Positions 33,349 through 41,945 of a stretch of 64,000 nt of DNA are shown here, piece by piece. Every line of letters starts with the position of its first letter. Position 1 is the first letter of the stretch. A model generated the notes under the pieces. That model saw only the letters and a program-made list of their open reading frames with translations. It had not been told where the DNA came from and did no database searches. This DNA comes from JAJDAH01 sp964487605 (GTDB lineage: Bacteria; Myxococcota_A; Polyangia; Polyangiales; Polyangiaceae): assembly GCA_964487605.1 (NCBI GenBank), contig CAZARU010000021.1, forward strand, positions 1-64,000, given 5' to 3'. A program made the position numbers and the translations under genes.

Positions 33349-34428
33349 TCAGCACTGCGAAGGATCGACGCACATGCCCGTGCGGGGCGTCGCCGCGCCC
33401 ATCCCGATGGCGCACCACTCGGGGAACGAGTCCGGCAGACCGGTCTCGTGGTAGGGCGAATCGCCGGGCGACAGCCAGAACGGGTGGGCGAAGACGAAGT
33501 CCCAGAACGGCGCGAACGCACTCTGACCGGGCGCAGGCGTGACGGGGGGCTGCGCGTGACCGCAGTTGTGGAGGCACTCCACCAGGAAGTGGCCGCCCTG
33601 CGTCATGTCCTGCTTCAGCGTCGCGGACTGGGACTCGAAGTTGAGCAGGTTGAAGCAGTTGTCCGTCGGCCCGCCGGTGAGCACCAGCCCGGGCATCTTG
33701 TGCGCAGGATTCGCGAAGGGCTTGATGATCCCTCCCGTGCCCCCGGAGAGGGACACGAAGGACGCGAGGTAGTCCCCGCGCAGTCCCGCGAGCTGTCCGG
33801 TGAAGAGCGCGCCGGCGCTGACGCCGGCGCTCGAAACGCAGTCGCGATCGACCGTGTACTGCTCCGCAGCGCACGCGAGCAGATCGTCGAAGAACGTCAG
33901 CTCCTGGTTCACGCGATCGTCACTCTGGGTCACGTCGAAGGGCCACTTGACGTCGAGAGAGGCCATCCCGAACACGCCCGCCCCGATGGACTCCGGAATG
34001 ATCGCGAGGAAGCGCTGGTCGTTCGTGGCCTTCGCCAGCTCGCCGCGATCGACGAAGTCCTGAGCGTCACCGCCCATCCAGTGCCAGAAGAAGATCACGG
34101 GAAGGACCTCGTCGGCCCCGATGTCGTCCGGGGCTTCGAACAGGAACTCTCGCGGAGTACCCGCGCTGGTGATCGCGTTTCGTCCTTCGACGAACGACGG
34201 ACACGGACCGCCGCTGGGTGCCTTGAGGGGCGCGGGTGTGGGCGCACCTGCCGGGCGTTCCGAGCCGCAACCCGTCGCGGGCTCGTTGGCCGAGCCGCCC
34301 GAACCACTCGCCCCGGCCGCGCCGCCGCTCCCGTCCGAGTCATCGTCACCCCCAGAGGAGTCGCTGCCGCAGCCCCCCGCGAAGAGCAGCACACCAGCGA
34401 GCCCTACGATCGAAACGGCGTTGCGCAT
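33349..34428 (-). CDS. PHB-depolymerase/feruloyl-esterase-like lipoprotein
   Basis: A 359-aa exported hydrolase. The signal ends AGGC (Cys20) and is followed by an acidic then Gly/Ser/Ala linker. The catalytic domain (residues about 75-359) is an alpha/beta hydrolase of the CE1/LpqC group. FFWHWMG marks the oxyanion region, SSAGVSAGALFTG holds the nucleophile in GVSAG, and the His is in CLHNCGHAQPP. Cys residues around the active site suggest disulfides. Possible substrates are extracellular polyhydroxyalkanoate or plant cell-wall esters. It is divergent from the STAND regulator. A TACACT hexamer is 6 nt before ATG. Confidence 0.8.
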   Translation of the reverse strand: MRNAVSIVGLAGVLLFAGGCGSDSSGGDDDSDGSGGAAGASGSGGSANEPATGCGSERPAGAPTPAPLKAPSGGPCPSFVEGRNAITSAGTPREFLFEAPDDIGADEVLPVIFFWHWMGGDAQDFVDRGELAKATNDQRFLAIIPESIGAGVFGMASLDVKWPFDVTQSDDRVNQELTFFDDLLACAAEQYTVDRDCVSSAGVSAGALFTGQLAGLRGDYLASFVSLSGGTGGIIKPFANPAHKMPGLVLTGGPTDNCFNLLNFESQSATLKQDMTQGGHFLVECLHNCGHAQPPVTPAPGQSAFAPFWDFVFAHPFWLSPGDSPYHETGLPDSFPEWCAIGMGAATPRTGMCVDPSQC

Positions 34429-34434
34429 GCGGGC

Positions 34435-34440
34435 AGTGTA
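34435..34440 (-). promoter_or_regulatory. Candidate -10 hexamer TACACT
   Basis: On the minus strand TACACT ends 6 nt before ATG 34428, which has no Shine-Dalgarno. Confidence 0.4.
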
Positions 34441-34544
34441 CCGAACGACGCGCTCACGAACCAGCACCGCGGTCCGACCGAGGCCACCTGAGCCGTTCGG
34501 CAGTGTGCTTCCGTGCCACGCCGACCGCGGGCACAATCCCCGTC

Positions 34545-37283
34545 GTGCGGGAGAGAACGCCTTCGACCGCTGCGCCCGCGGGGCAACCGTCCTTGCCCCC
34601 ACCGCGCCCGACATCGCGGTCGCTGCCGGCGTTCGAGACGACGTTCGTCGGCCGCGTGGGGGAACTCGAGCGGCTCGGGGCTCTCACGGCCGCCGGCCAC
34701 ATCGTCTCCGTGGTGGGACCAGGGGGCATCGGCAAGACACGGCTCGTCGTCGAGATGGCGTCACGAGGCGGGCACGACACGGTGTTCGTGGACGCGAGCG
34801 AGACGCGGTCGGTCGAAGCGCTCTGCGCCGCGACGGCCGCCGCCCTGGACGCCCGACTGACCGGCGCGAAGGACGAAGATCTCCTCGGAAGCGTCGCGCG
34901 CCTGCTGCGGGGCCGACGTCCGGACCTCCTGATCCTCGACAACGTCGAGCAGGTCATCGGCCCGGCCGCGGTCGCGCTCGATCGCTGGCTGCAGGCCGCG
35001 CCCGAAGTCGCGTTCGTCGCCACGAGTCGGGAGCCCGTGGGACTCCCGCAGGAGGTCGTACTTCGTCCCGACCCCTTGGGCCTCGACGCTCGCGGCCTTG
35101 AGATCGGCGGCTCCGACGGCGCGCAGCTCTTCGTGGACCGCGCCGTCGAGGCACGCCCGCGGTTGCGTCGCGAGACGCTCGAGCCGATGCTCGTGGACCG
35201 CATCGTGGCGCGCCTGGAGGGCCTTCCCCTGGCCATCGAACTCGCCGCGGCGCGGCTGCGAGCCTGCGAGCTGCCCGAGCTCGTCGAGGCGCTCGAGCGC
35301 ACCTTCGCGGTGCTCACGGACCGAACGGGCGACCGCCCGGCGCGCCATTCGACCGTGCACGCCCTGGTGGAGAGTTCGTGGGAGCTGCTCGATCCGAACG
35401 AACGCACGGTCCTCGCGCAGCTCGGGGCGTTTCACGGCGGCTTCGACATGGCCGCGGCACGGGCCGTCACCGTGCCTCCGGCGGGTGCTTCGGAGGCGTG
35501 GCTGGAAGACGCCGTCGACTCGCTCTGCGCTCGCTCGCTCCTTCGCGCGGAAGCCGGGGACGGCGTTACGCGCTATCGCTCGACGGAAATCGTGAGCGAG
35601 CACGCGCGAGCCAAGCTGCGCGCCGGGGACGGCGATGCGGTCCGCGCTCGACACGCGGCGCACTACGCGAGCGTACTCTCCGACGCGGCACGAGCGTCCG
35701 CGGGGAGGCGAGGCGCGGAGGGGCTCGCAACGCTGCGGCGCGAGAGGGACAACGCCCTCGCCGCGCACGCGTGGTGCCGCGGACGACCCCCGGACGACAA
35801 CGACGCCGCTCGGTGGGCGCTGGAAATCGCCCTGGCCATGGAGCCATGGCACTCGCGACGGGGCCCGGTGACGCTCCGCCGGACCCTGCTCGGAGGGGCC
35901 CTCGAAGACGACCGCATCTCGCGCGTGCCCCGGGAGCTGGTGGCAGAGGCTCGCATCGCCCACGGCGCAGTCCTCCTCGAGCTCGGGGACGGCGCGGGAT
36001 CGGTGCGTGAGCGAAGCGCGGCAGCGCGCCTGGCGCGAGACCTGGGGGACTTGGCGCTCGAGGGCCACGCCGTCGCGGCGCTGGCGCGCACCGCGCTCCA
36101 CACTGGCCGGCTCGACGAGGCCATCGAGCGACTCGAGGTCGCGATGACGCTCCTTGGCGACGCAGGCGACGAGCGCTCGGCCGCCGCGGCGCGATCTCAC
36201 CTCGCCAACGCGCTCACGCTGCGCGGCGACCTGGAGGGCGCACGCTCGGCGTACCATGCCGCCATCGCCGTGCTCGACACCGAGCACGACGAGCGCGAGC
36301 GTGCGCTCGCAGTCGGCAACCTGGCGAGCCTAGAGCACGAGCTCGGTGAGCTGGACGTGGCCCGCGAGCGCTGCATGGAGGCGGTTCGACTCCACCGAGA
36401 CCTCGAGGATCGGCATCACGAGGGTTGTTACCTGACCAACCTCGGAACCATGGAGCTCGAGCGCGGGGACATCGGACGCGCACGTCGCCGTCTGACCGAG
36501 GCCGGGTCGCTACTCCGAGCGACCGGCAACCGTCGATGGGAGGGGATTGCGGCCGGATCCGTCGCGCTCTGCAGCGAGGCCGAGGGCGACTCCGCGGGCG
36601 CGCTCCTCGGACTTCGAGAGGCGCTCGCCGTGCACCGCGAGGTGGGCAACGTCTATCACGAGGGTCTGACACTCTGCTGGATCGGTCGCGTGCTCGCCGA
36701 CGGAGGCGATACCCACGCCGCGCGTCGCAGCGTCGACGCCGGCCGGGAGAAGCTCGAAGCCGTCGGTGAGCTCGTTCTGATCGACGTCGCTGCCGCCTGC
36801 GCCGCGCACGTGGACGTGGCGGCGGGCAATCTGAGCGGAGCGCGCTCGGCGCAGAAGGCTCTGGCCCGCCGGGGTACGAGCCGGCGCTCGAGCGAAGTGC
36901 GCATGGCGCGGGCTCGCCTGGACGCGCTCCTGGGTGACCCCGAGCTGTCGAGCGCGGCGAGCCAGACGTCGCTGGAGGTGGCGGCGGACGCGCGCTGGTT
37001 CGGCCTCCCGGGAGAGCGCGTGGACCTCTCCACGCGGCGGGCGCTGCGCCTGGTACTCGCCGCCCTGGTGGAACGACACGAGGACGAACCCGGGACCGCG
37101 CTGGGCGTCGCCTCCCTGCTCGAAGCGGGGTGGCCCGGAGAGAAGATGGGGCACGAGGCCGGCGTCGCGCGCGTGTACACGGCAGTCGCTTCGTTACGCA
37201 GGATGGGCCTCCGTGACGTGCTGGTGCGGAGGGATGACGGCTACCTGGTCGACCCGCAGGTTCGAATCCTTCGCAAGCCGTGA
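34545..37283 (+). CDS. STAND ATPase-TPR regulator with C-terminal winged helix
   Basis: A 912-aa cytoplasmic regulator. Residues 33-70 hold FVGRVGELERL and the P-loop GPGGIGKT (58-65). Walker B LLILDN is at 128-133, a TSREP sensor follows, and GLPLAIELAAARLR near 230 is the helical lid of AfsR/MalT-type STAND proteins. Residues about 430-780 are TPR-like helical repeats. Residues about 820-905 look like an OmpR-type winged helix (DLSTRRALRLVLAALVE, then a turn with YTAVASLRRMGL, then the wing RRDDGYLVDP). In SARP/AfsR proteins the winged helix is N-terminal, so the order is reversed. GTG 34545 has CACAAT 7 nt upstream. The signal sensed is unknown. Confidence 0.78.
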   Translation: MRERTPSTAAPAGQPSLPPPRPTSRSLPAFETTFVGRVGELERLGALTAAGHIVSVVGPGGIGKTRLVVEMASRGGHDTVFVDASETRSVEALCAATAAALDARLTGAKDEDLLGSVARLLRGRRPDLLILDNVEQVIGPAAVALDRWLQAAPEVAFVATSREPVGLPQEVVLRPDPLGLDARGLEIGGSDGAQLFVDRAVEARPRLRRETLEPMLVDRIVARLEGLPLAIELAAARLRACELPELVEALERTFAVLTDRTGDRPARHSTVHALVESSWELLDPNERTVLAQLGAFHGGFDMAAARAVTVPPAGASEAWLEDAVDSLCARSLLRAEAGDGVTRYRSTEIVSEHARAKLRAGDGDAVRARHAAHYASVLSDAARASAGRRGAEGLATLRRERDNALAAHAWCRGRPPDDNDAARWALEIALAMEPWHSRRGPVTLRRTLLGGALEDDRISRVPRELVAEARIAHGAVLLELGDGAGSVRERSAAARLARDLGDLALEGHAVAALARTALHTGRLDEAIERLEVAMTLLGDAGDERSAAAARSHLANALTLRGDLEGARSAYHAAIAVLDTEHDERERALAVGNLASLEHELGELDVARERCMEAVRLHRDLEDRHHEGCYLTNLGTMELERGDIGRARRRLTEAGSLLRATGNRRWEGIAAGSVALCSEAEGDSAGALLGLREALAVHREVGNVYHEGLTLCWIGRVLADGGDTHAARRSVDAGREKLEAVGELVLIDVAAACAAHVDVAAGNLSGARSAQKALARRGTSRRSSEVRMARARLDALLGDPELSSAASQTSLEVAADARWFGLPGERVDLSTRRALRLVLAALVERHEDEPGTALGVASLLEAGWPGEKMGHEAGVARVYTAVASLRRMGLRDVLVRRDDGYLVDPQVRILRKP

Positions 37284-37290
37284 GTACGCC

Positions 37291-37746
37291 TCAGGCGTCG
37301 ATCGGCAGTTCCTTCAGCGTGGTGACGGCCCAGATGAGCAGCCGATCGGCGTCGTCCTTGAACCGCGTTTCCGCGAGAATGATGCTGCCCCGCCGGTTCT
37401 TGATCTCGCACTCGAGGAAGAAGCGCGGCCCTTCCACGGGCTCGAAGTAGTCCAGCCGCATGTTGACCGTGACGAGCCAGCCGCGCGGTGCGTCGAGGGG
37501 CTCCCCGGCGCTGACCGTGCGCAGCGACACCAGATCGACGTAGGTCGGCGCGAAGCCACCGAAGAGCTGCCCACGATAGTTCTTCGCCGCGTCGATGAGG
37601 TGAACGTCGAGCCTGAAATACCCCGGCCGCTCGTCCAGAATGGTCCACTCGTGCGCCTGCAGAAAGTCACCGATGGGGTGCCCCGGCCCCATGATCCTCC
37701 CGGGAGGCGGGTCGCGCCATATGGTGCGGTTGTAGGGACGGGGCAT
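37291..37746 (-). CDS. Hotdog-fold thioesterase (PaaI-like)
   Basis: A 151-aa protein with the hotdog layout: IGDFLQAHEWTI, then strands, then NYRGQLFGGFAPTYVDLV, matching the HGG-type turn and long helix that form the acyl-CoA thioesterase active site at the dimer face. The closing strands (FFLECEIKNRRGSIILAETRF) fit 4-hydroxybenzoyl-CoA or PaaI thioesterases. The exact substrate is unknown. ATG 37746 is the first Met; the frame is open upstream through a Cys/Ala-rich stretch that does not look coding. It converges with the STAND gene (7-bp gap). Confidence 0.72.
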   Translation of the reverse strand: MPRPYNRTIWRDPPPGRIMGPGHPIGDFLQAHEWTILDERPGYFRLDVHLIDAAKNYRGQLFGGFAPTYVDLVSLRTVSAGEPLDAPRGWLVTVNMRLDYFEPVEGPRFFLECEIKNRRGSIILAETRFKDDADRLLIWAVTTLKELPIDA

Positions 37747-37788
37747 TCCGGAGCGGAGGGTGCCCGGTCGCGACGCCGCCGTCCACCC

Positions 37789-37820
37789 CGCGTGAACGCC
37801 GCTCCACGACGCGTGAACGC
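37789..37820. promoter_or_regulatory. Two 11-bp direct repeats, each a short palindrome, 21 bp apart
   Basis: CGCGTGAACGC occurs at 37789-37799 and 37810-37820. Each copy contains GCGT-N2-ACGC, an inverted repeat. The copies are 21 bp apart start to start, two helical turns. They lie in the 205-bp gap between the divergent thioesterase and lipoprotein genes, so they may be a dimeric operator. The rest of the gap shows no other clear signal. Confidence 0.45.
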
Positions 37821-37951
37821 TCGACCGTGCGGCGCTTGCCACAGTGCATTCGCTGGCGGCGACGCGCGCCGCGACACCCGGGCACCGGTGGGCGCCCGCC
37901 ATTCACCTCCCACCAGGCGAGCCACGGCATGCGCGTTGCACCACGGCGAGC

Positions 37952-38494
37952 GTGAGTCGAAGCGCCTGGGTCCTCGTTGCATCCCTCCTCGCCGCGTGCG
38001 GGCCATCCCTGATGACGGTCCGCTATCGAGTCCCACTCCTCGACAACCCCGCGGGGGAGGAGGCCGCCAGGCGGTGCGCTCGCCGCTGCGAAGTGACGAA
38101 CGACGCCGACGCCGACGCGCTGGCACGATGCGTGGGCGGGTGCCCCGGCACGCAGATCGCGGAGAACCGAGCGTGCGACGGCTCGGCGGCGAACCGCCCT
38201 CCCTACGCGCTCTGCTACGAGCGAGAGGAACCGAGAGAGCGAACGACGCACTCGCGAGAGCCGTCGGGCGGCGGCGACGTGCTCCTCGCGATTCTCGGAG
38301 GGCTGCTCGACGTCGCCGCGGCGGCCGCCACCCACGACCACGACGACGCCGACGAACCGACGAGCAGCTTCGAACCGACGGACCCGGAGCCAGAGCCACG
38401 GGCGGAACCGCAGGAGCGCGACCGCCCCGGTCGAAAGGCCGCCGACCCAGAGCCGCGCCGGGAGCGCACCGCTGCGGACCCGAAGCGCCGTTGA
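37952..38494 (+). CDS. Small lipoprotein with four-Cys motif and acidic tail
   Basis: A 180-aa exported protein. The signal peptide ends LLAAC (Cys16). A short Cys module (CARRCEVTNDADADALARCVGGC) has the spacing of a helical CxxxC pair, suggesting two disulfides. A hydrophobic stretch (LLAILGGLLDVAAAAAT) near residue 110 could be a membrane helix. The tail is rich in Asp, Glu, Pro and Arg with repeated EPRAEPQE-like units. I recognise no family. GTG 37952 is chosen because it gives the lipoprotein signal; the upstream frame is open but lacks such a feature. Confidence 0.6.
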   Translation: MSRSAWVLVASLLAACGPSLMTVRYRVPLLDNPAGEEAARRCARRCEVTNDADADALARCVGGCPGTQIAENRACDGSAANRPPYALCYEREEPRERTTHSREPSGGGDVLLAILGGLLDVAAAAATHDHDDADEPTSSFEPTDPEPEPRAEPQERDRPGRKAADPEPRRERTAADPKRR

Positions 38495-38554
38495 GTCGCA
38501 CCGACGCGAGCATGGCGGGTCGCTCAGGGGGTTTGCGCGTGGCCGACCCTGTCC

Positions 38555-38560
38555 TAGCTT
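38555..38560 (+). promoter_or_regulatory. Candidate -10 hexamer TAGCTT
   Basis: TAGCTT lies 6 nt upstream of ATG 38567; TTGCGC is 16 bp further up as a possible -35. The next gene has no Shine-Dalgarno. Confidence 0.42.
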
Positions 38561-38566
38561 TCACCG

Positions 38567-38986
38567 ATGATTCGAGTCCGAAACGTCGATCACATCGGCA
38601 TCCGCGTGGCGAACCGCGCGCGCTCGGAGGCCTTCTACGCGCACCTCGGCTTCGCCTTCGTGTTCATCGGCGGGACCGAGCCCGTCGTCGTTCTCTCGAA
38701 CGGTGACGGCGTCGAGATCAACCTCATCGTCAACGCGGTGGCGCACAGCGCGCCGAACGTACTGATGGACGTGGCGGAGAAGCACGCCGGCTACACTCAC
38801 GTCGCGCTCGGCGTGGACTCCATGGAGGAGACCGTGGCGGAGCTCGGGCGCCTGGGCATCGCCATCACGGACGGACCCGTGAAGCTCGGCGACCGCCGGT
38901 CGCTGTTCGTGCGCGATCCCGATCGAAACGTCATCGAGCTGCGCGAGCGGGGTTCCGTTCGGCCCGCGACGCCCCCCGCGACGTGA
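38567..38986 (+). CDS. VOC-family (glyoxalase-like) metalloprotein
   Basis: A 139-aa protein with one complete VOC unit. VDHIGIRVANRARSEAFY begins the first beta-alpha-beta-beta-beta module; His9 is a likely metal ligand. GYTHVALGVDSMEETV begins the second module with another His, and the closing strand FVRDPDRNVIELRER gives the Glu ligand. Such proteins include glyoxalase I, dioxygenases and antibiotic-binding proteins; which one applies cannot be told. Its 3' end is 43 bp from the convergent penicillin acylase gene. Confidence 0.82.
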   Translation: MIRVRNVDHIGIRVANRARSEAFYAHLGFAFVFIGGTEPVVVLSNGDGVEINLIVNAVAHSAPNVLMDVAEKHAGYTHVALGVDSMEETVAELGRLGIAITDGPVKLGDRRSLFVRDPDRNVIELRERGSVRPATPPAT

Positions 38987-39029
38987 GACCGTCGACGCGA
39001 ACCAACCCTTCCCGGGTTCGCCCAGCGCG

Positions 39030-41744
39030 TCAGGGCTCGAGCGTCGACGTACCGTCGGTCGCGGCGTCGACGTCCGCGCGCGTGAACGGCATCTTCACGT
39101 AGTCGCCTTCCACGTAGGCGTCCTTCATGTTCGCGAAGTGCTTGCTCGCCTTGTCGGCGACGTTTCCGTACGGCTGGTGATACCAGAGCTCCGGCCGCCC
39201 GCCGTCGTCGAACCGCGCGACCATGCGGTGGATGCTGCCCCAGTTGGAGACGAACTTGTCGGCGACCTTCCCGGCGTTTCGGAAGTTGCTCTGAGAGACG
39301 TTCACGGTGGCCTCTCCGCCACGGGTGGGCACTTGCTCGAGCGCGACGCCCATGCCGTAGCCGTCGTTGAAATCGGACACCTTCATGTCCGACCAGGTGT
39401 ACGCCGTGGCGGCAACCGACCCGAACTTCGTCGTGAGCCAGGCCGCCGTGTCCTTCAGGCCACGCAGCAGGTGCCAGTCCGCGGAGCCGGTCTCCGTCGC
39501 CATGCCGGGCTTCTGCATCACCGGAGTGGCATCCGGGTATTCCCCGCGGAGCGCCAGCGTCGCCACCTTGATCATGTAGAACGGCGCGACCTTGAAGATG
39601 CGATCGAGCACGAGCCCCGTGATGTCGTCCTCGATGAGGTTGACGACCGTGAGGTGGGCGAACACGTGGAACGCCAGGGCGCCGGCGGACTCGCGCTCCA
39701 TCTTGCGATCCCAGCTCGTGATGACGTCGTGAAGCGTCTGCAGGTCCGGGTCACCGGCAAACTCGGCGAGGTCCGGATCCGTCCCGATCTTCGCGAATGC
39801 GGCCTCCAGCAGCGGAATCAGGTCGTCGGCATCTCCCGCGTGGACGTCCTGCTGCAGCGCCTGCATCTGACCGAGGGTGATCGAACCTGCCGCCGTCAGG
39901 CGGACGAGCTCGTCCTCGATGCGCCCGGCGCGCCAGCCCGGGACGAAGAACGCCCCGTAGTAGAAGGGATCGTTGCTTGGATCGCCGTCCTCGGTGAATC
40001 CGAACGGATCGTTGTTCGCCGTGGCGAGCCATCCACGCGTCCCGCCACGACTGTGCGGCAGCTGGTCGGGCGTCAGCGAGCCCGCGGGCCAGAACACGTC
40101 GGGATCGTTGCCGTCCATGATGGCCCACGGCTCCCGACCCGCGACGATCGCGTTGCGCGCTGGCACCTCGAGGCCCACGCGAAGCGTGATCCCGTTCGCG
40201 TCTGCGGCGACCGGACTGTACGACATCTCCGGGACGCGGAGCATGCCGTCGTCGAACTCGTCGAGGTTCTGGGCGCGATTGAGCTCGAGAAACCACCGCG
40301 AGGTCCGACCGCGGAAGCCCGTGTAGAGGATGAGCGCCTCGCGTCCAGGTCCCGCGATGGGGATGGGGACCCCCGCGAACGCGGGCGGGAAGATCACGCC
40401 GTACCCCGGGACCTCCTGGATGGTGACGGTCTTCTCCATTCCGTCGCGAACGAGGATGGTCTCCTCGCGCTCGACGAGATCGACCATCTGCCCTCCGATG
40501 TTCGCCTTTCCGTCGACGATCTCCACGCCCACGAGGTCCATCACGTCTCCGAACGTGGACGTGGGCGACCACGCGATCTTGTCGTTGATCCCCCCGAGGA
40601 TCCCGGGCGCGCTGACGAACGCGAACCCCGCCGTGTCGAACGTACCCCCCTTGTCCTTGCTGTTGAGGTGCACCGCGTAGGTGAAGCCCGACTGATTGAA
40701 GCCGAGGTGCGGGTCACCGGCGAGCAACGGCTTGCCGTTGTCGGTGTGGCGTCCGTCCACGACCCAGTTGTTGCTGCCCTGAATCGACCAGTTTGCGAGA
40801 CCGCGAAACCAGTCGTGTGAACCGAGCAGCTCCGGCGGGATCTCCCGGGTCATGCCGCCCCACGGTGCGTCCGGACCGGGGCCGCTCCGGCGAAGCGCGC
40901 TCGTGGCTCCGGGCGCCCCGGCAGGGCGATCCTCCGGCGGCACGCCGTACGCCCGACGCGCCGGCTTGAAGAGCTGGATGTGGTCGAGGGGGCTCGTCGG
41001 GAACGTCTCGACGATGGTGACCAGGATCTTGTAGAGGAGCGTCTGGTCCTGGACGAGGTGGCCGAGCCACATGATCGCCCACGGATCCACCTCGGTCCAG
41101 GGCTCGGGTAGCCAGTCGTGCTCGGCGAACCCGAACGGCCTGGGCACCGTGCCCTCGACGACCTCGCGGATCCTGCGGTTGATTCCGGCGCGCCAGGCCT
41201 CGACGAGCGCCACGCGATCGGCGTCGGTCTGCTTCATCACCTTCAGATCCTCTGCGCCCCAGTGCGGGATGTTGAACATGCGCACGAGCTGATCGTCCTC
41301 GAGGACCGTGGTGCCGATGGTGCCCGGATAGAGGCCGCCGAGCACTTCAGCCCGACGCCCCTGGGTCGTGAGTCGAAACATGTCGAGCTGCCACAGCCGA
41401 TCGACGGCGAGCTGATACCCGTAGGCGTAGAAGAGATCGGCATCGTTCTCTGCGTAGATGTGCGGGACGCCGTTCGTGTCGCGAAGGATCTCGACCGACG
41501 CCGTCAGGGTGTACCCGGGGTCACCGGCCGATCCGCCTGCACCGGAGGCGCCGGCGCTCCCCGCCATCCCTGCCGCGCCGGCGCTGCCGGACGTCCCCCC
41601 GCTCCCTCCCGAACCACCCTTGGGATCGTCGTCGCCACCGCACCCGGTCACCGCGAGGCCGAGCGCGACGAGCACGGCCGTGCTCCGGAGCGCGGGCAGC
41701 CCGCGAGAGGCGACGGAAGCTTCGGAGCGGAGACGTTCGTTCAT
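39030..41744 (-). CDS. Penicillin acylase family lipoprotein
   Basis: A 904-aa exported Ntn-hydrolase. The signal ends VTGC (Cys35) and a Gly/Ser/Ala linker fills residues 40-78. The alpha-chain region contains VEILRDTNGVPHIYAEN. Gly323-Ser324-Asn325-Asn326-Trp is the autocatalytic cleavage site, with Ser324 as N-terminal nucleophile of the beta chain, followed by the LLAGDPHLGF motif. The family includes penicillin G acylases and N-acyl-homoserine-lactone acylases. A lipidated form is less usual; most are periplasmic or secreted. ATG 41744 gives the signal peptide. The frame stays open for 2.6 kb upstream, antisense to other genes, and that part is not coding. Confidence 0.88.
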   Translation of the reverse strand: MNERLRSEASVASRGLPALRSTAVLVALGLAVTGCGGDDDPKGGSGGSGGTSGSAGAAGMAGSAGASGAGGSAGDPGYTLTASVEILRDTNGVPHIYAENDADLFYAYGYQLAVDRLWQLDMFRLTTQGRRAEVLGGLYPGTIGTTVLEDDQLVRMFNIPHWGAEDLKVMKQTDADRVALVEAWRAGINRRIREVVEGTVPRPFGFAEHDWLPEPWTEVDPWAIMWLGHLVQDQTLLYKILVTIVETFPTSPLDHIQLFKPARRAYGVPPEDRPAGAPGATSALRRSGPGPDAPWGGMTREIPPELLGSHDWFRGLANWSIQGSNNWVVDGRHTDNGKPLLAGDPHLGFNQSGFTYAVHLNSKDKGGTFDTAGFAFVSAPGILGGINDKIAWSPTSTFGDVMDLVGVEIVDGKANIGGQMVDLVEREETILVRDGMEKTVTIQEVPGYGVIFPPAFAGVPIPIAGPGREALILYTGFRGRTSRWFLELNRAQNLDEFDDGMLRVPEMSYSPVAADANGITLRVGLEVPARNAIVAGREPWAIMDGNDPDVFWPAGSLTPDQLPHSRGGTRGWLATANNDPFGFTEDGDPSNDPFYYGAFFVPGWRAGRIEDELVRLTAAGSITLGQMQALQQDVHAGDADDLIPLLEAAFAKIGTDPDLAEFAGDPDLQTLHDVITSWDRKMERESAGALAFHVFAHLTVVNLIEDDITGLVLDRIFKVAPFYMIKVATLALRGEYPDATPVMQKPGMATETGSADWHLLRGLKDTAAWLTTKFGSVAATAYTWSDMKVSDFNDGYGMGVALEQVPTRGGEATVNVSQSNFRNAGKVADKFVSNWGSIHRMVARFDDGGRPELWYHQPYGNVADKASKHFANMKDAYVEGDYVKMPFTRADVDAATDGTSTLEP

Positions 41745-41945
41745 GCGCCCGATGGTGACCGAGCCACCGGGCCGCCACAACGAGAAACCTGCACCGCTGC
41801 ATGTACATTGTCGTCCCACCGTAAAATCGGCAAGGAGCGTGGGGTTTCGGCCCGCCCAGCGCACCGGTCCGGGGCGCGCCCGGGGGGACGTCCGGGCGGT
41901 CCGGGCCACTCGACCCCCGCCGGCGGCTCGACGACGCTCCGGACG
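41745..41945. other. 201-bp divergent intergenic region with ATGTACAT palindrome
   Basis: This gap separates the penicillin acylase and DapA-family genes. It holds a perfect 8-bp palindrome ATGTACAT (41801-41808) and an AT-rich TAAAAT (41822-41827), the only such patch nearby. The downstream half is extremely GC-rich. It may contain both promoters; no exact start can be assigned. Confidence 0.3.
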
